Below, piece by piece: positions 26,807-45,284 of a stretch of 64,000 nt of DNA (position 1 is the first letter of the stretch; every line of letters starts with the position of its first letter). The DNA is from Desmodus rotundus. Its lineage: Eukaryota > Chordata > Mammalia > Chiroptera > Phyllostomidae. Below the pieces are notes generated by a model. It saw nothing but the letters and a program-made list of their open reading frames with translations. It was not told where the DNA came from and did no database searches. The stretch is from NCBI RefSeq assembly GCF_022682495.2, contig NC_071392.1, forward strand, positions 136,782,818 to 136,846,817, given 5' to 3'. The position numbers and the translations under genes were made by a program.

Positions 26807-29497
26807 CCAATATTTTACACTTTAGAGTGAGTCTTTTCAGGCTTGCTTACTGTAAAGTGGAAATTAGCTGAAGTGTGCAAATTTGAAAATAACTGTAGAT
26901 AACCTTTGATCTGTATAGAGTTAAGTTAAAAAATGTTATGTCACACACAAAACAAGTCTCAATAAATTTAAGAAGACCGAAATTCTATCAAGCATCTCCT
27001 CTGACCATAATACTATGAAACTAGACATCAATCACAGGAAGGAAAGTGAAAAACACACAAAGACATGGAATGGAAGCTAAATAACATGTTACTAAACTAA
27101 ACAGTGGAAGAAATAAAAAGATACCTTGAGACATGCAAATGAGAATGCAAAACCCAAAATCTGTGGGACACAGGCAAAACAGTCCTAAGAAGGAAATTCA
27201 TAGCATTCATAGCATTACAGGCTTATCTCAAGAAACAAGAAAAAGCTCAATCTAATTTTACACGTAAAGGAACTTGCAAAAGAATAACAAAGCCCAAAGT
27301 GAGTGGAAGGAAAGAAATAATAAAGATCAGAGAAGAAATAAAAAGAGTGTAAAAAAGAAATACAAAAGATCAATGAATCCAAGAGCTGCTTCCCTGAAAA
27401 AATAACAAGACTGATAAACTTTAACCAGGCTCATAAAAAAAATAAAAGTAAAAAGTGAAAGGTGAAGTAACAACTGATACCACAGAAATACAAGGGATTG
27501 TAGGAAAATATTATGAACAACTATATGCCAACAAGTTGGACAATTTGGACGAAATGGATAAATTCCTAGAAACATACAATCTTCCAAAACTAAATCAGGA
27601 AGAATAAAAGAGCCCGATTAGACAGAATACAATTAGTGAAATTGAAACAGTCATCAAAATACAAAGTCTTGGACTGGATAGCTTCACAGATGAATTTTAT
27701 CAACCTTCAGAGAAGAATTAACCCATCTCCTCAAACTATTCCAAAAAATTCAAGAGGGAAGACTCCCAAGCTCATTTTACAAGGCCATTGTTCTCCTAAA
27801 TCCAAAACCTAAATAAAGACATTACAAAAAAGGAAAATTATAGGCCAATGTCCCTAATGAACATAGATAATAAATTCCTCAACAAAATATTAGCAAACCA
27901 GATCCAGCAATACATTAAAAAGATCATATACATTGATATGGTGGGATTTATTCCGGGGATGCAAGGTTGAAACAATATCTGCTAATTAATAAACATGATA
28001 CACCACATAAACAAAATGAAGGATATAAACCACATGCTCATATCATTAGATGCAAAAAAGCAATTGATAAAATCCAGCACCCATTTATGATAAAAACCTC
28101 AGCAAAGCAAAAATAGAGGGAATATACCCTAATGCAATAAAGGCCATATATGACAAACACACAAGCAACATAATCCTCAATAGACAAAAACTACAAGCAT
28201 TCCTCATTAGATGGGGAACAAGACATGGATATACACTTTGACCACTCATTCAAGTCCTAACAAAGCACTCAAACAAGAATAAATACAAGGCATCCAAGTT
28301 GGAAAGGAAGAAGTAAAATTGTCATTGTTTCTAGATCAGATGGCAAGATACTATTTTTAGAGAACCCTGAAGATTCCTCCAAAAAAACCCCCCAACCTAT
28401 TAACTATTACAACTGATAAATGAATTCAGTAAAGTAGCAGTGTACAAAATTAATATACAGAAAGAAATTGCATTTTGTATGCCAATAATAAACTATTGAA
28501 AAGGGAAGCTAAGGAAACAATCCCATTCGCAATTGCTTCAAAAAGAATAAAATATCTAGGAATAAATCAAAACAGGGATGTAAAAGACCTGTATTCAGAA
28601 AATTATAAGACACTGAAGAAAGAAATTGAAGAGGATACAAATAAGTGGAAGCACATATGTGTGTTCATGGATAGGAGGAATTAACATTATTAATATGTCC
28701 ATACTACCCAAGGCCATCTATAGATTCAACACAATTCCTATCAAGACACAAATGGCTTATTTCACAGAATTAGAACAAATACTCCAAAAATGTATATGGA
28801 ATCACAAAAAACCATGAAAAGCAACAGCGATTTTGAGAGAACAAAGTTGGAAGAATCGTGCTACCTGATATCAAACTATACCACAAGTCCATAGTAATCA
28901 AAATAGCATGGTAATAGCATAAAAACAGAGATATAGATCAATGGAACATAATAGAGAACCCAGAAATAAACCCACACTTTTATAGTCAATTAATATTTGA
29001 CAAAGGAGGCAAATTATAATGGGCTAAAGACAGTTCATTCAATAAATGGTGTTGGGAAAATTGGACAGATATATGCAAAAAAGACAAAAAAACCCAACTA
29101 GACCACCTACTACCACACACAAACTCAAAATGGATTAAAGACTTAAAGGTTAGACTGGAAACCATAAAAATCCTAGAAGAAAACAGGCAGTAAGATCTCA
29201 GACATTTCTCTTTCTAATATTTTTTTCTGATTATCTCTTCAGGTAAAAGACACAAAAGAAAAAATAAACAAATGGGACTATGTCAAACTAAAAAGTTTTT
29301 GCACAGTAAAGAAAACCATCAAAAAACACCCCCAAAACAAAACAAAGACACCCCACGGAATGGGAAAACGTATTTACCAATACAGCTGATAAAATCCAAA
29401 ATTTATAAAAAACAACACCAAAAAAAAAAATCCAATTTGAAAAATAGGCAAAGGACCTGAATAGACACTTCTTCAAAAGTGTCTATTTTTCGAGAAC

Positions 29498-29508
29498 CAA
29501 GATGGCGG
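29498..29508 (+). promoter_or_regulatory. YY1-type site at the start of a HAL1 5' UTR
   Basis: 'CAAGATGGCGG' eight bases from the element's first base is the position and form of the YY1 site known to set the transcription start in L1 5' UTRs. Site function here is inferred from that family knowledge. Confidence 0.55.
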
Positions 29509-29726
29509 TGTAGGTAGACACACTGTGCCTCTTCGCACAACCAAAACTGACAGAAAATCAAATGGCGAGGAAGTCCGACACCAAGGAAATAAAAAATAAA
29601 CATTCGTCCAGACCGGTAGGAGGGGCGGAGATGGGCAGCCGGGGAGGAGAGGACTCGCGTTGCTGTGGCGGGACCAGGACTGGTGGAGTGTGGGACGAAC
29701 GTGGCAGGCAGTCTGACAACTAGCAG

Positions 29727-29847
29727 ACCCTGCGGTCCCACATTCGCGCACAGATAAACGGAGAGGGCCGGACTCAGAGTGGTGGAGAACGGGGCAGACA
29801 GAGCGGCGGGTAGCACCCTGCGGCCCCACATTCGCGCACAGATAAAC
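29727..29847 (+). repeat. Two 33-bp repeats in HAL1 5' UTR
   Basis: 'ACCCTGCGGTCCCACATTCG' plus 13 more bases at 29727-29759 recurs at 29815-29847 with one difference, an 88-bp spacing. These are promoter monomers unlike those in the HAL1 at 19219. Confidence 0.8.
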
Positions 29848-31487
29848 CGGACAAATAAGGCGGGGAGCAAAGCAGATCACGCAACCCAGGGCTCGAGTGC
29901 AGGGAAATAAAGCCTCAAACCTCTGATTGAAAACCCCCTGTGGGGGTTGGGGCGGCAGCAGGAGAGACTCACAGCCTCACAGAAGAGGTCGTTGGAGAGA
30001 CCCACAGGGGCCTAGGGTGTGCACAAGCCCACCCACTTGGGAACCAGCACCAGAGGGGCCCAGTTTGATTGTGGGTAGTGGAGTGAAAGATTGAAATCTG
30101 GTGGAGAGTGGAGTGGGCGCCATTGCTCCCTCTCGGCCCCTCCCCCACGTATGGCGTCACAGCGCAGCGACCAACGTTACCCCCGCCCTGGGAACACCTA
30201 AGGCTCTGCCCCTTTAAGTAACAGAAGCACCAAGACAAAAAAAAAAAAAAAGGCCCAAATGACAGAACACTTCAAAGCTCCAGAAAAAAATACAACTAAG
30301 CGAGGAAGAGATAGCCAACCTATCAGATGCACAGTTCAAAACACTGGTTATCAAGACGCTCACAGAATTGGTTGAATCTGTTCGAAAAGTAGATGAAAAA
30401 ATGAAGCCTATGCTAAGAGAAACAAAGGAAAATGTACAGGGAACCAATAGTGATGCAAAGGAAACTGGGACTCAAATCAACGGTGTGGACCAGAAGGAAG
30501 AAAGAAACATCCAACCAGAAAAGAATGAAGAAACAAGAATTCCAAAAAATGAGGAGAGGCTTAGGAACCTCCAGGACATCTTGAAACGTTCCAACATCCG
30601 AATTATAGGGGTGCCAGAAGGAGAAGAGGAAGAACAAAAAATTGAAAACTTATTTGAACAAATAATGAAGAAGAACTTCCCCAATCTGGCAAAGGAAATA
30701 GACTTCCAGGAAGTCCAGGAAGCTCAGAGTCCCAAAGAAGCTGGACCCAAGGAGGAACACACCAAGGCACATCATCATTACACTACCCAAGATGAAACAG
30801 AAGGAGAGAATCTTAGAAGCAGCAAGAGAAAAGGAGACAGTTACCTACAAAGGACTTCCCATAAGACTGTCAGCTGATTTCTCCAAAGAGACCTTGCAGG
30901 CAAGAAGGGGCTGGCAAGAAGTATTCTAAGTCATGAAAGGCAAGGGCCTACATCCAAGATTACTGTATCCAGCAAAGCTATCCTTTAGAATGGAAGGGCA
31001 GATAAAGTGCTTCCCAGATAAGGTCAAGTTAAAGGAGTTCATCATCACCAAGCCCTTATTATATGAAATGTTAAAGGGAGTTACCTAAGAAAAAGAAGAT
31101 AAAAAATATGAACAGTAAAAATGACAGCAAACTCACAGTTATTAAGGACCACACCTAAAACAAAAACAAGAGCAAACTAGGCAAACAACTAGAACAGGAA
31201 CAGAACCATAGAGATGGAGATCACATGGAGGGTTGTCAATAGGGGAGTGGGAGGGGGAGGGGGGGAAAGGTACAGAGAATAAGTAGCATAGATGATAGGT
31301 GGAAAATAGACAGGGGGAGCGTAAGAATAGTGTAGGAAATGTAGAAGCCAAAGAACTTATAAGTATGACCCATGGACATGAACTATAGGGGGGGAATGTG
31401 GGAGGGAGGGGGTGGGCAGGATGGAGTGGAGTGGGGGGGGAATGGGACAACTGTAATAGCATAATCAATAAATACATTAAAAAAAGA

Positions 31488-31749
31488 ATGAAAAAAAAAC
31501 TTGTAATTAATGTTCTTTTTTTCCTAAGTTACCTTTCCTCATTGGTGATCTGTGAATAATGCAGTGTGTTATAACTTGATAAAATAGTATACACTTAGGG
31601 AGTCCCATGAAATGTATTCATATTCTTAGTTATATGAATACTGTGCCAGGCTCTTAATTGCTGTGATTTATGACACTTATGTTGAGGTGGTACAAGAAGG
31701 TCATGCAGTCTGATTCAATAAGTTCATAATCAATAAATATATACTTTTA
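31488..31749 (+). other. Putative 3' transduced sequence of the HAL1
   Basis: Unique-looking sequence between the A-rich HAL1 end and the right-hand target-site duplication. It ends 'CATAATCAATAAATATATAC', with an AATAAA, as expected if transcription of the source element read through its own signal to a downstream one. The ending also resembles the HAL1 terminus itself, so another origin is possible. Confidence 0.55.
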
Positions 31750-31762
31750 AAAAGTGTCTATT

Positions 31763-31824
31763 TTTGAATAGATGTCCAACAAGTATGAAAGGATTTGAAT
31801 AGATGTCCAACAAGTATGAAAGGA
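31763..31824 (+). repeat. 31-bp tandem duplication
   Basis: 'TTGAATAGATGTCCAACAAG' and the 11 bases after it occur twice head to tail, immediately after the HAL1 target-site duplication, within the host L1. Confidence 0.85.
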
Positions 31825-32934
31825 TACTCAACATCACCAATCATCAGAGTAACACAAATCAAAACCACAATGAGTTGTCACCTCACACTGGTCAGGATGG
31901 CTATCATGAATAAGTTAAAAAACAAGTGTTGGCAATGATGTGGTGAAAGAGGAGACCTTTTTCACTGTTGGTGGGAATGCAGATTGGTGCATCCACTGTG
32001 GAAAGCAGTATGGAATTACTTCAGAAAATTAAAAATGGGAACTGTCTTAAGAAGCCAAAACACTAATTGGAAAGAATATAAGTACTCCCACAGTCACTGC
32101 AGCATTATTTACAATAGCTAAAATTTGGAAGCATCCCAAGTTTCCATCAACAGATGAGTCGTACAGTTACACAGTGGATTACTAGCCATAAAAAAGAGTA
32201 TGTTACCCTTTGCAACAGCATACACAGAACTGGAGAACATTATGCTATGCTAAGTGAAATAAGCCAGTCAGTGAAAGACAAGTATCATATGATTACACTT
32301 ATATGTGGAACCTAATCAACAAACAGAACGAAGAAGCAAAATAGAGAGCAGTCTACAGCTGTGCTGTTGGGGTGTTGTGGGGATGGAGGGATTGAGGAAA
32401 AAAAACAGAACTCATGGACAGAGACAACAGTGTGGTGATTGTGGAAGGGTATGTTGATGGATGGAGGTGGAAGAAGGTATGTGGGATAAATGGCAATGGA
32501 ACAATAAAATAAAAATAAAATTTAAAAATGTCTGTTGCTAGCCACTAAACTGTTATTTCTTTTTGTAGTTCAAGAGTTAGCTAATTGCTTTGTCCTAAAA
32601 ATTTAATCATAAAATGACTCCAAAATGAGTTTACCCTATGCATGTTACTAATAATTTCTAAAGAATTTCTGATTAAATTCTTTTGTCAATAATCTATCAC
32701 AGTTTATTTCTAGCTTAACATTTTTGCATAATCCTGATAGGTCATTCTTTGTTAGAATTTATGTTTTAGAAATACTGAATTTTACCCACCTTACAAGTGT
32801 TGCTCTAATTTTTCCCCATGAAGGCACTCACTGCCCTCTGGCTCCTGATCTCCACATTCCTTCTGCCCTGAACTTCTCATGAACTGTGTTTCGATATTTC
32901 ATGATCAAGTTGTTTTCCTGGCCTTTTAAATTAA

Positions 32935-33180
32935 ACCCTTGCACAGGGTGCACATGTTCCACAGACAATTCAAGCACTTTAAAAGTGCTAACTCATTGAT
33001 GCCTTACAATAATGCTTTGAGGTGGGTACCACTGGTATTTGAATTATACAGATGAGGAAACAGGAGTACAGAGAGGTTAAGTAACTGGCCCAGAGTAACT
33101 CAACTGGGAGATGGGAGAGCCAGGATCCCAATCTCTGCAGCCCATGCTCTGAGGCACTGTCCTGCTTCCCTTAAAGGCAG
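32935..33180 (+). repeat. MIR SINE
   Basis: 'CAGATGAGGAAACAGGAGTA', 'AGAGAGGTTAAGTAACTGGC' and the downstream 'AGCCAGGATCCCAATCTCTG' give the MIR core and tRNA-unrelated region in order. Old and diverged. Confidence 0.85.
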
Positions 33181-33299
33181 GTACTCTCTTTCTATATCTC
33201 CTGATGCTTAGTGTAGAGCCTTGCACACAGCAGGCTCCCCAAGTCTATGCTGTTACCTCGGTGACCTCTTACCCTCTGCCCTCCTCCTGCCTCCCTCAC

Positions 33300-33478
33300 A
33301 TACTTGCTATTCTTTTTTTTTTTTCTTTTTCTTTTTATCAGTGTGTGGTTGTCTCTCGAGTGCCCCCTACTGGGGACCTGGCCTGCAACCCAGTCCTGTG
33401 CCCTGAGTGGGAATCCAACCAGTGACCCTTTTGTTAGCAGTCCGGCACTCAATCCACTGAGCCACACCAGCCAGGGCT
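33300..33478 (-). mobile_element. Bat tRNA-derived SINE, truncated
   Basis: Poly-T tract, then 'CAGTGTGTGGTTGTCTCTCG' and a head ending 'CACACCAGCCAGGGCT'. The purine-rich block next to the tail is missing. Confidence 0.85.
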
Positions 33479-33499
33479 CATACTCGCTATTCTTAAACA

Positions 33500-33990
33500 T
33501 ATCAAGTACATACCCACCTCAGGGCCATTGCACATGCTGCTCCTGCAGCCTATAGCCCTCTTCCTCCAGGTGACTGGATGGCTTGCTGCCTCAGCAACTT
33601 CAGATGTTAGCTTAAGAGCCACTTTCTCTGGCTATCCTATTTAAAATTGGAAAGCCTCCCACTCCACAGCACTCAACACCATCTGACATACTATTCACAT
33701 TATGCATTTTTTGGTCTCCCATCACTAGAATATAGGATCCAGAAGAGCACAGATTTTTTGCTTTTGTGTCATTTCTGTGTGTCTAATACCTAGATCAGTG
33801 TGTATCCAGTAAGTAACTTTTTTTTAACTTTTTCTTATTGTTGTTCAGGTATAGCTGTCTCCATTTTCCTCTCCACACTGGTCCCCCCTCCACCCCCCGG
33901 CCATCCCCACTTCCCACCCTTTATCTCCCTTTGGTTTTGTCCATGTGTCCTTTATAGATGTTCTTCCAGTAAGTAACTTATGCAGTCCTT
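33500..33990 (+). repeat. L2 LINE 3' end, interrupted by an L1 scrap
   Basis: 'CACCTCAGGGCCATTGCACA', 'CTAGAATATAGGATCCAGAA' and 'ATCAGTGTGTATCCAGTAAG' follow the L2 3' end order. The last segment is cut by the L1 fragment at 33820-33965. Confidence 0.65.
33820..33965 (-). mobile_element. 5'-truncated L1 3' end with TSD
   Basis: About 146 bp of L1 3' UTR on -, poly-T at the low side, flanked by the identical 14-bp direct repeat 'CCAGTAAGTAACTT' (33806-33819 and 33966-33979). It is inserted into the L2 3' end. Confidence 0.9.
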
Positions 33991-39876
<5,886 letters not shown>

Positions 39877-42719
39877 TTACCTTCAATTTTAATTTGCATT
39901 AGTTTCAATTGTACAGCGTAGTGGTTAATGATAATATATTTTACAAAGTATTACCCCAATATTTCCAGTACTCTCCTGAAACCATAGTTATTGCAATATT
40001 ATTGACTATATTTCCTATACTGTAGTTCATAGCCCCATGACTACTTTCCAACTACCAATTTGTACTTCTTAATCCCTTCAGTTTTTTTTACCGTCTGGTA
40101 ACTACAGTATGTTCTTGGTATGTCTTTTATGTGTTTATTTATATTATATTCCACATGTAAGTGAAATCATATGGTATTCATCTTTACCTGACTTAATTAA
40201 TTTCACTTAGCATAATACTCTCTAGATCCATCCATTTTGATGCAAATGGTAAGGTTTCATTCTTTTTTATGGCCAAGTAATATTCCATTGCATATATGCA
40301 AAACAATGTTTTTCTATCCACCCATCTATTGATGGGTACATGGGTTGCTGCCATTTCTTGGCTACTATAAATAATGCTGCAGTGAACATAGGGGTGCATA
40401 TATTCTTTTTAATTAGTGTTTTGGGTTTCTTTATGTATATACCCAGAAGTGGAATCACTGCATCATAAGGCAGTTCCACTTTTCTTTTTTTTGAGGGCCC
40501 TCCATACTGTTTTGTATAGTGGCTGATTAATCTACATTATCACAAAAAGTGCATGAGGTTCCCACTTCTCCACATCCCCGCCAATGCTTCTTTGTTGATT
40601 TATTTATGATAGCTATTCTGACATGCATGAGGTTATAGCTCATTATGGTTTGAATTTGCATTTCTCTGATAATTATTGACCTTTACTATCTTTTCATGTC
40701 TATTGGCTATCTTTATTTCTTTGTGGGAGAAGTGTCTATTCAGATTCTCTGTTCATTTTAAAGTTGTTTTGTGTGTTTGTGTGTGTGTGTGTGTGTTGAT
40801 TGTACGAGTACTTTAAAAATTTTGGATATAAACCCCTTATGGGATGTATCATTGGCAAATATCTTCTCCCATTCAATATATGATCTTTTCACTTTGTTGA
40901 TGGATTCCTTTGCTTTGCAAAAACGTTTTAGTTTGATATAGTCCCATTTTACTTTTTCTTTTGTTTCTCTTCCCCGAAGAGATATATCAGAAAAAAATAT
41001 TAAGAAAAATGTCAGAGATTTCAGTGTTCTTTTTTCTAGGGTTTTTTTTTTTTTTAATTTTGAGTCTTACATTTAAACCTCTAATACACTTTGAATTCAT
41101 TCTTGTATATGGTGTTAGAAGGAAGATGTTCTAGTTTCATTTTGTTGTATCTTCCCAATTTTCAGAACACCATTAATTGAATAGACTGTATTTACCCCAT
41201 TGTATGTTCTTACCTCCTTTATCAAATATTAATTGAACATATAGGGGTTTATTTCTGGGCTCTCTTTATTGATCTATATGACTGTTTTATTTTAATGCCA
41301 GTACCATCCTGTTTTGATTATATATAGCCTTGTGGTATAGTTTGATATCAGGTAGTGTTATATCTCCAACTTTGTTTTTCTTTCTCAAGATTGCTATGGC
41401 TATTAAGGATCTTTTGTGGCTCTATATACATTTCTGGAATATGCCATTGGTATTTTGATAGAAATTGCACTGAATCTACAGATCACTTGGGGTAGTGTGG
41501 ACATTTTAATGATGTTAATTCTTCCTACCCATGAGCATGGTATATGCTTCCATTTATCTGAGTCTTTTTCTATTTCTTTAGTGTTGTAATTTTCCAAGTA
41601 CAGGTCTTTTACCCCCATTGCTTAAATTTATTCCTAGATATTTTATTTTTTCTTGATGGAATTGTAAATGGCATTGTTTTCTTCATTTTCCTTTTTGATA
41701 TTTCATCATCAGTGTATAAAAATAAAAGATTTATGGATATTAATTTTGTATCCTACTATACTGAATTCGCTTATTGGTTCTAGTAGTTTTTGGGGGGGTA
41801 ATCTTTAGAGTACTCTACATACAGTCTCATGTCATCTACAAATAATGAGTTTTACTTCTCCTTCCAATACGGATGCCTTCCATTCCTCTTTCTTGGCTGA
41901 TTGCTGTAGTTAGGACTTCCAGTACTATGTTGAATAAGAGAGGTGAAAGTGGACGTGCCAGTTTCGTTTCTGATCTAAAGAGAAGCACTTTTAGTTTTTC
42001 CCTGTTGACTACAATGTTAACTTAATCTTGTGTTTGTCATGTATGGCCTTTATTATATTGAGGTATATTCTCTCTATCCCTACTTTGCTGAGAGTTTTTA
42101 TCTTAAATAAGTGCTGGTTTTTGTCAAATGCATTTCTGCATCTATTGATATGATTATATGATTTTTATCATTCATTTGGTTTATATGGTATTTGATATTC
42201 ATTATTTTGTGGATATTGTATCAACACTGCATCCCAGAAATAATTCCCACTTTATTATGGTATATAATTTTATAAATGTATTGGTGAATTTTGTTTGCTA
42301 ATATTTTGTTGAGGATTTTTGCATCTATGTTCATCAGGAATGTCAGTGTATAATTTTCTTTCTTTTAGTGTCTTTTCTGGTTTTGGAATTAAAATAATGC
42401 TGGCCTCATATAATAAGCTTGGCAATTCCCTCCTCTTGAATTTTCTACAATAGTTTGAGAAGGATAGGTTTTAGTTCTTCCTTAGAAGTTTGTTCTTCTT
42501 GGAAAATTCACTTGTGAAGCTGTCTGGCCCAGGAATTTTGCTTGTCGGGAGTTTTTTGATTAGTGCTTCAATTCCATTGGTTGTAATTGGTGTGTTCAGA
42601 CTTTGTTTTTGATTCAGTTTTGTAAAACTGTATGTTTCTAGGCATGTATTCATTTCTTCCAGATTGTCCAATTTGTTGATATAGTTGTCTGTAATATTTT
42701 CTTTCAAGAACAAGCTCTT

Positions 42720-45284
42720 AGGGGCATGCTCTCCCTCCTGGTATCACGCCCCCATTTTTCTTCCCTCTCAGGTGTGCCTCTCCTAAACTCTTAGGGTACC
42801 CAAAAGACTTGCAACCAGGGGAGAAGTGGGCAGCAGTAGCTCATCCTGGGTTAACCCTCTGAACCTCTCTCCAAGCCACCCCACCCCGCCTTTTTTTTGA
42901 CTTTCCAGTGAGCTAATAGCAGCCCTGTCTAGGCTCATGTCTTTCCTGTAACATTTCTACAGAGCCAAGGTGGCCAGGCCTAGGCTCTCTCCCATTGCTT
43001 CTTCTATCCTAAATCCTTCCTTATTTCTCTGTCCCCAGCTTTAATAATGTACTCTCAAAATCACCTGGGCTCATCTTGTGAAATCTTTTCTGCATGAAGT
43101 CAAGAACTTATACACTATAGCCTGACCTGAGGTAGACCTGCTCAGCAGTCCCTTTTAGGTAACATGATCCCAAGGTGTGTCAGAGTAGAGTTAAACTGCA
43201 GGACAGTTTACTATCCCTTCAGATTTGGAGAATTGCTTGGGGTCACTGAAAAAAGCACCCCAGTCATCAAAATGGCCATACTACCCAAAGCAATTTATAG
43301 ATTCAGTGCAATCCCTATTAGAGTACCCATGACATATTTCACAGATATAGAACAAACATTGCAGAAATTCATATGGAACCATAAACGACCCCGAATAGCT
43401 GCAGCAATTTTGAGAAAGAAGAACAAAGCAGGAGGGATCACAATACCTGATATCAAACTGTATTCCAAGGCCACTGTAATCAAAACAGCCTGGCACTGGC
43501 ATAAAATCAGGCACATAGACCAATGGAACAGAACAGAGAGCCCAGAAATAAACTCAAGTCTTTACGGTCAATTAATATTTGACAAAGGAGGAAGAAGCAT
43601 AAAATGGAGCAAAAAAAGCCTCTTCAACAAATGGTGTTGGGAGATCTGGACAGCTACGTGCAAAAAAATGAAACTCAATCACCAACTTACGCCACACACA
43701 AAAATAAACTCAAGATGGATAAAAGACTTAAATATAAGTTGTAACACCATAAAAGTCCTCGAGGAAAACATTGGCAGGGAAATCTCAGACATTCCACGCA
43801 GCAACATCCTCACAGACACATCCCCTAAAGCAATGGACATAAAGGAAAGAATAAACAAATGGGACCTCATCCAAATAAAAAGCTTCTGCAGGGCTTAAGA
43901 AAACAGCACTAAAATACAAAGAGAACCAACAGTATGGGAAAACATATTTGCCAATGATACCTCAGACAAGGGCCTGATCTCCAAAATATAGAAAGAACTC
44001 ACACGACTGCACTCCAGGAAGACAAACAACCCAATAAAAAAACGGGCAAAGGACATGAACAGACATTTCTCCAAGGAAGACATACAGAGGGCCCAGAGAC
44101 ATATGAAAAGATGGCTCAGCATCACTACCATCAGAGAGATGCAAATTAAAAACACAATGAGGTACCATCTCACACCAGAGTGGCCAACATAAACAAATCA
44201 ACAAATGTTGGAGAGGATGCAGAGCAAAGGGAACCCTAGTGCACTGTTGGTGGGAATGCAGACTGGTGAGGCCACTGTGGAAAATAGTATGGACTTTCCT
44301 CAGAAAACTAAACATGGAACTGCCGTTTCACTCAGCAATTCCGCTGCTGGGATTATACCCTAAGAACCCTGAAACACTCATCCAAAAGAACCTATGCACC
44401 CCAATGTTCATAGCAGCACAATTTACAATAGCCAAGTACTGGAAGCAACCTAAGTGCCCATCAGCAAATGAGTGCATCCAAAAACTATGGTATATTTACA
44501 CAATGGAATACTACACGCAGCAGAGAGAAAGAAGGAGTTTATACCCTTTGCAACAGCATGGATGGAACTGGAGAGCATTATGTTAAGTGAAATAAGCCAG
44601 ATGGTGAGGGTCAAATACCATATGATCTCACCTTTAACTGGAACATAATCAACAGAATAAAAAAGCAAACAAAATATAACCAGAGACATTGAAGTCAAGA
44701 ACAATCTAACAAGAGCCAGGGGGGAGTGGGGAGGGGACAGTGGGAAGAGGGGATTACAGGAACTACTATAAAGGACACATGGACAAAATGAAGGCGGAGG
44801 GTGGAGGTGGGGGAGGGAGGTGGGTTCAGCTGGTGTGGGGTGGAGGGATGGGGATAAACGGCATACAACTGTAATTGAATAATAATAATAATTTTTAAAA
44901 AATTTATGCAAAAAGTGAAAAAAAAATTAAAAAGAGAAGGCATACAACTGTAATTGAATAACAATAAAAAATTTAAAAAGCACCCCAGATTTATATAATT
45001 ACAGATTCAAAATTCCAATTAAAAAGATACACAGTGAAAGATGTCTCACTTCTACTTCTCTCCTAGCTACCCAGTTTTCATCACCCACCACATTTCTGAG
45101 TTTCTTGTCTCCTTCCAGAGTTTATGTAGATGTAAGAAAAATCGAATAAGTAGTCTTATTTTCCTCCCCATCCCCCACCTTTTTACACAAATGGTAGCTT
45201 TAGCAATGCATCTTTAAGTTACACATACGGTGGTCCTGAAGAAAGCTGGAAACACTTGACCCCCCCCTCCCCGTGGGGAAAAAA
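42720..45284 (+). mobile_element. A-tailed retrocopy of unknown transcript, holding an L1
   Basis: An identical 14-bp repeat 'AAGAACAAGCTCTT' flanks this block (42706-42719 and 45285-45298), and the host L1 continues on both sides in register. Next to the right repeat is an A-run after 'CCCCGTGGGG', so the source was probably a polyadenylated + strand RNA. Net of the nested L1 it is about 840 bp. I recognise no protein frame in it; it may be from a 3' UTR or non-coding RNA. Confidence 0.75.
43264..44974 (+). mobile_element. 5'-truncated L1 (ORF2 C-terminus and 3' UTR)
   Basis: The ORF2 C-terminal part reads almost continuously: [20 protein letters not shown], then [20 protein letters not shown], then [20 protein letters not shown]. 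The frame runs open to a TAA at 43896-43898, where active L1s have a sense codon, with frameshifts later. Downstream frames give [13 protein letters not shown] and LCTPMFIAAQFTIAKYWKQP. Flanked by the 14-bp repeat 'AAAAAGCACCCCAG' (43250-43263 and 44975-44988). It is the least diverged ORF2 in the window, so probably the youngest L1 here. No RT catalytic part is present, so it is dead on arrival. Confidence 0.92.

Larger units (their letters stand above)
29491..31749 (+). mobile_element. HAL1-type L1, 5' complete, with extra 3' tail
   Basis: It starts 'CGAGAACCAAGATGGCGGTG' with a CpG-rich 5' UTR, then an ORF1 region (about 30260-31110), then a 3' UTR ending near 31487 in an A-rich tail. ORF1 shows an open 169-codon stretch at 30368-30877 with RTTELVESV-like start region, NEERLRNLQDILKRSNIRII and GVPEGEEEEQKIENLFEQIM. 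A frameshift lies before it, another after it, and a TAA interrupts the C-terminal part near 30927. No ORF2. The flanking direct repeats 'AAAAGTGTCTATTTTT' (29475-29490 and 31750-31765) are identical over 16 bp and include a further 260 bp (31488-31749) after the element's own tail. Confidence 0.87.
26945..32528 (+). repeat. L1 ORF2 fossil, + strand, split by a HAL1
   Basis: From about 27300 the + strand gives broken ORF2 reverse transcriptase and C-terminal sequence: [44 protein letters not shown], then KRIKYLGINQNRDVKDLYSE at 28475-28684. Frameshifts and stops are frequent. The 3' part resumes after the HAL1 at 31766 and runs to an A-rich tail near 32528. ORF1 and the 5' UTR are absent, so this is a 5'-truncated old copy. 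Confidence 0.8.

Noticed and set aside
29403..29880. Two overlapping - strand open frames of 135-155 codons
   Set aside because: They lie antisense in the GC-rich HAL1 5' UTR, where stops are rare by composition. They show no similarity I know.
40771..40796. GT microsatellite as a possible functional element
   Set aside because: A short simple repeat inside the L1 RT region, with nothing to suggest more.
43164..43898. A 244-codon open frame that looks like a gene
   Set aside because: From 43264 it is L1 ORF2 C-terminus. The first 33 codons come from the flanking retrocopy, so the start is accidental.
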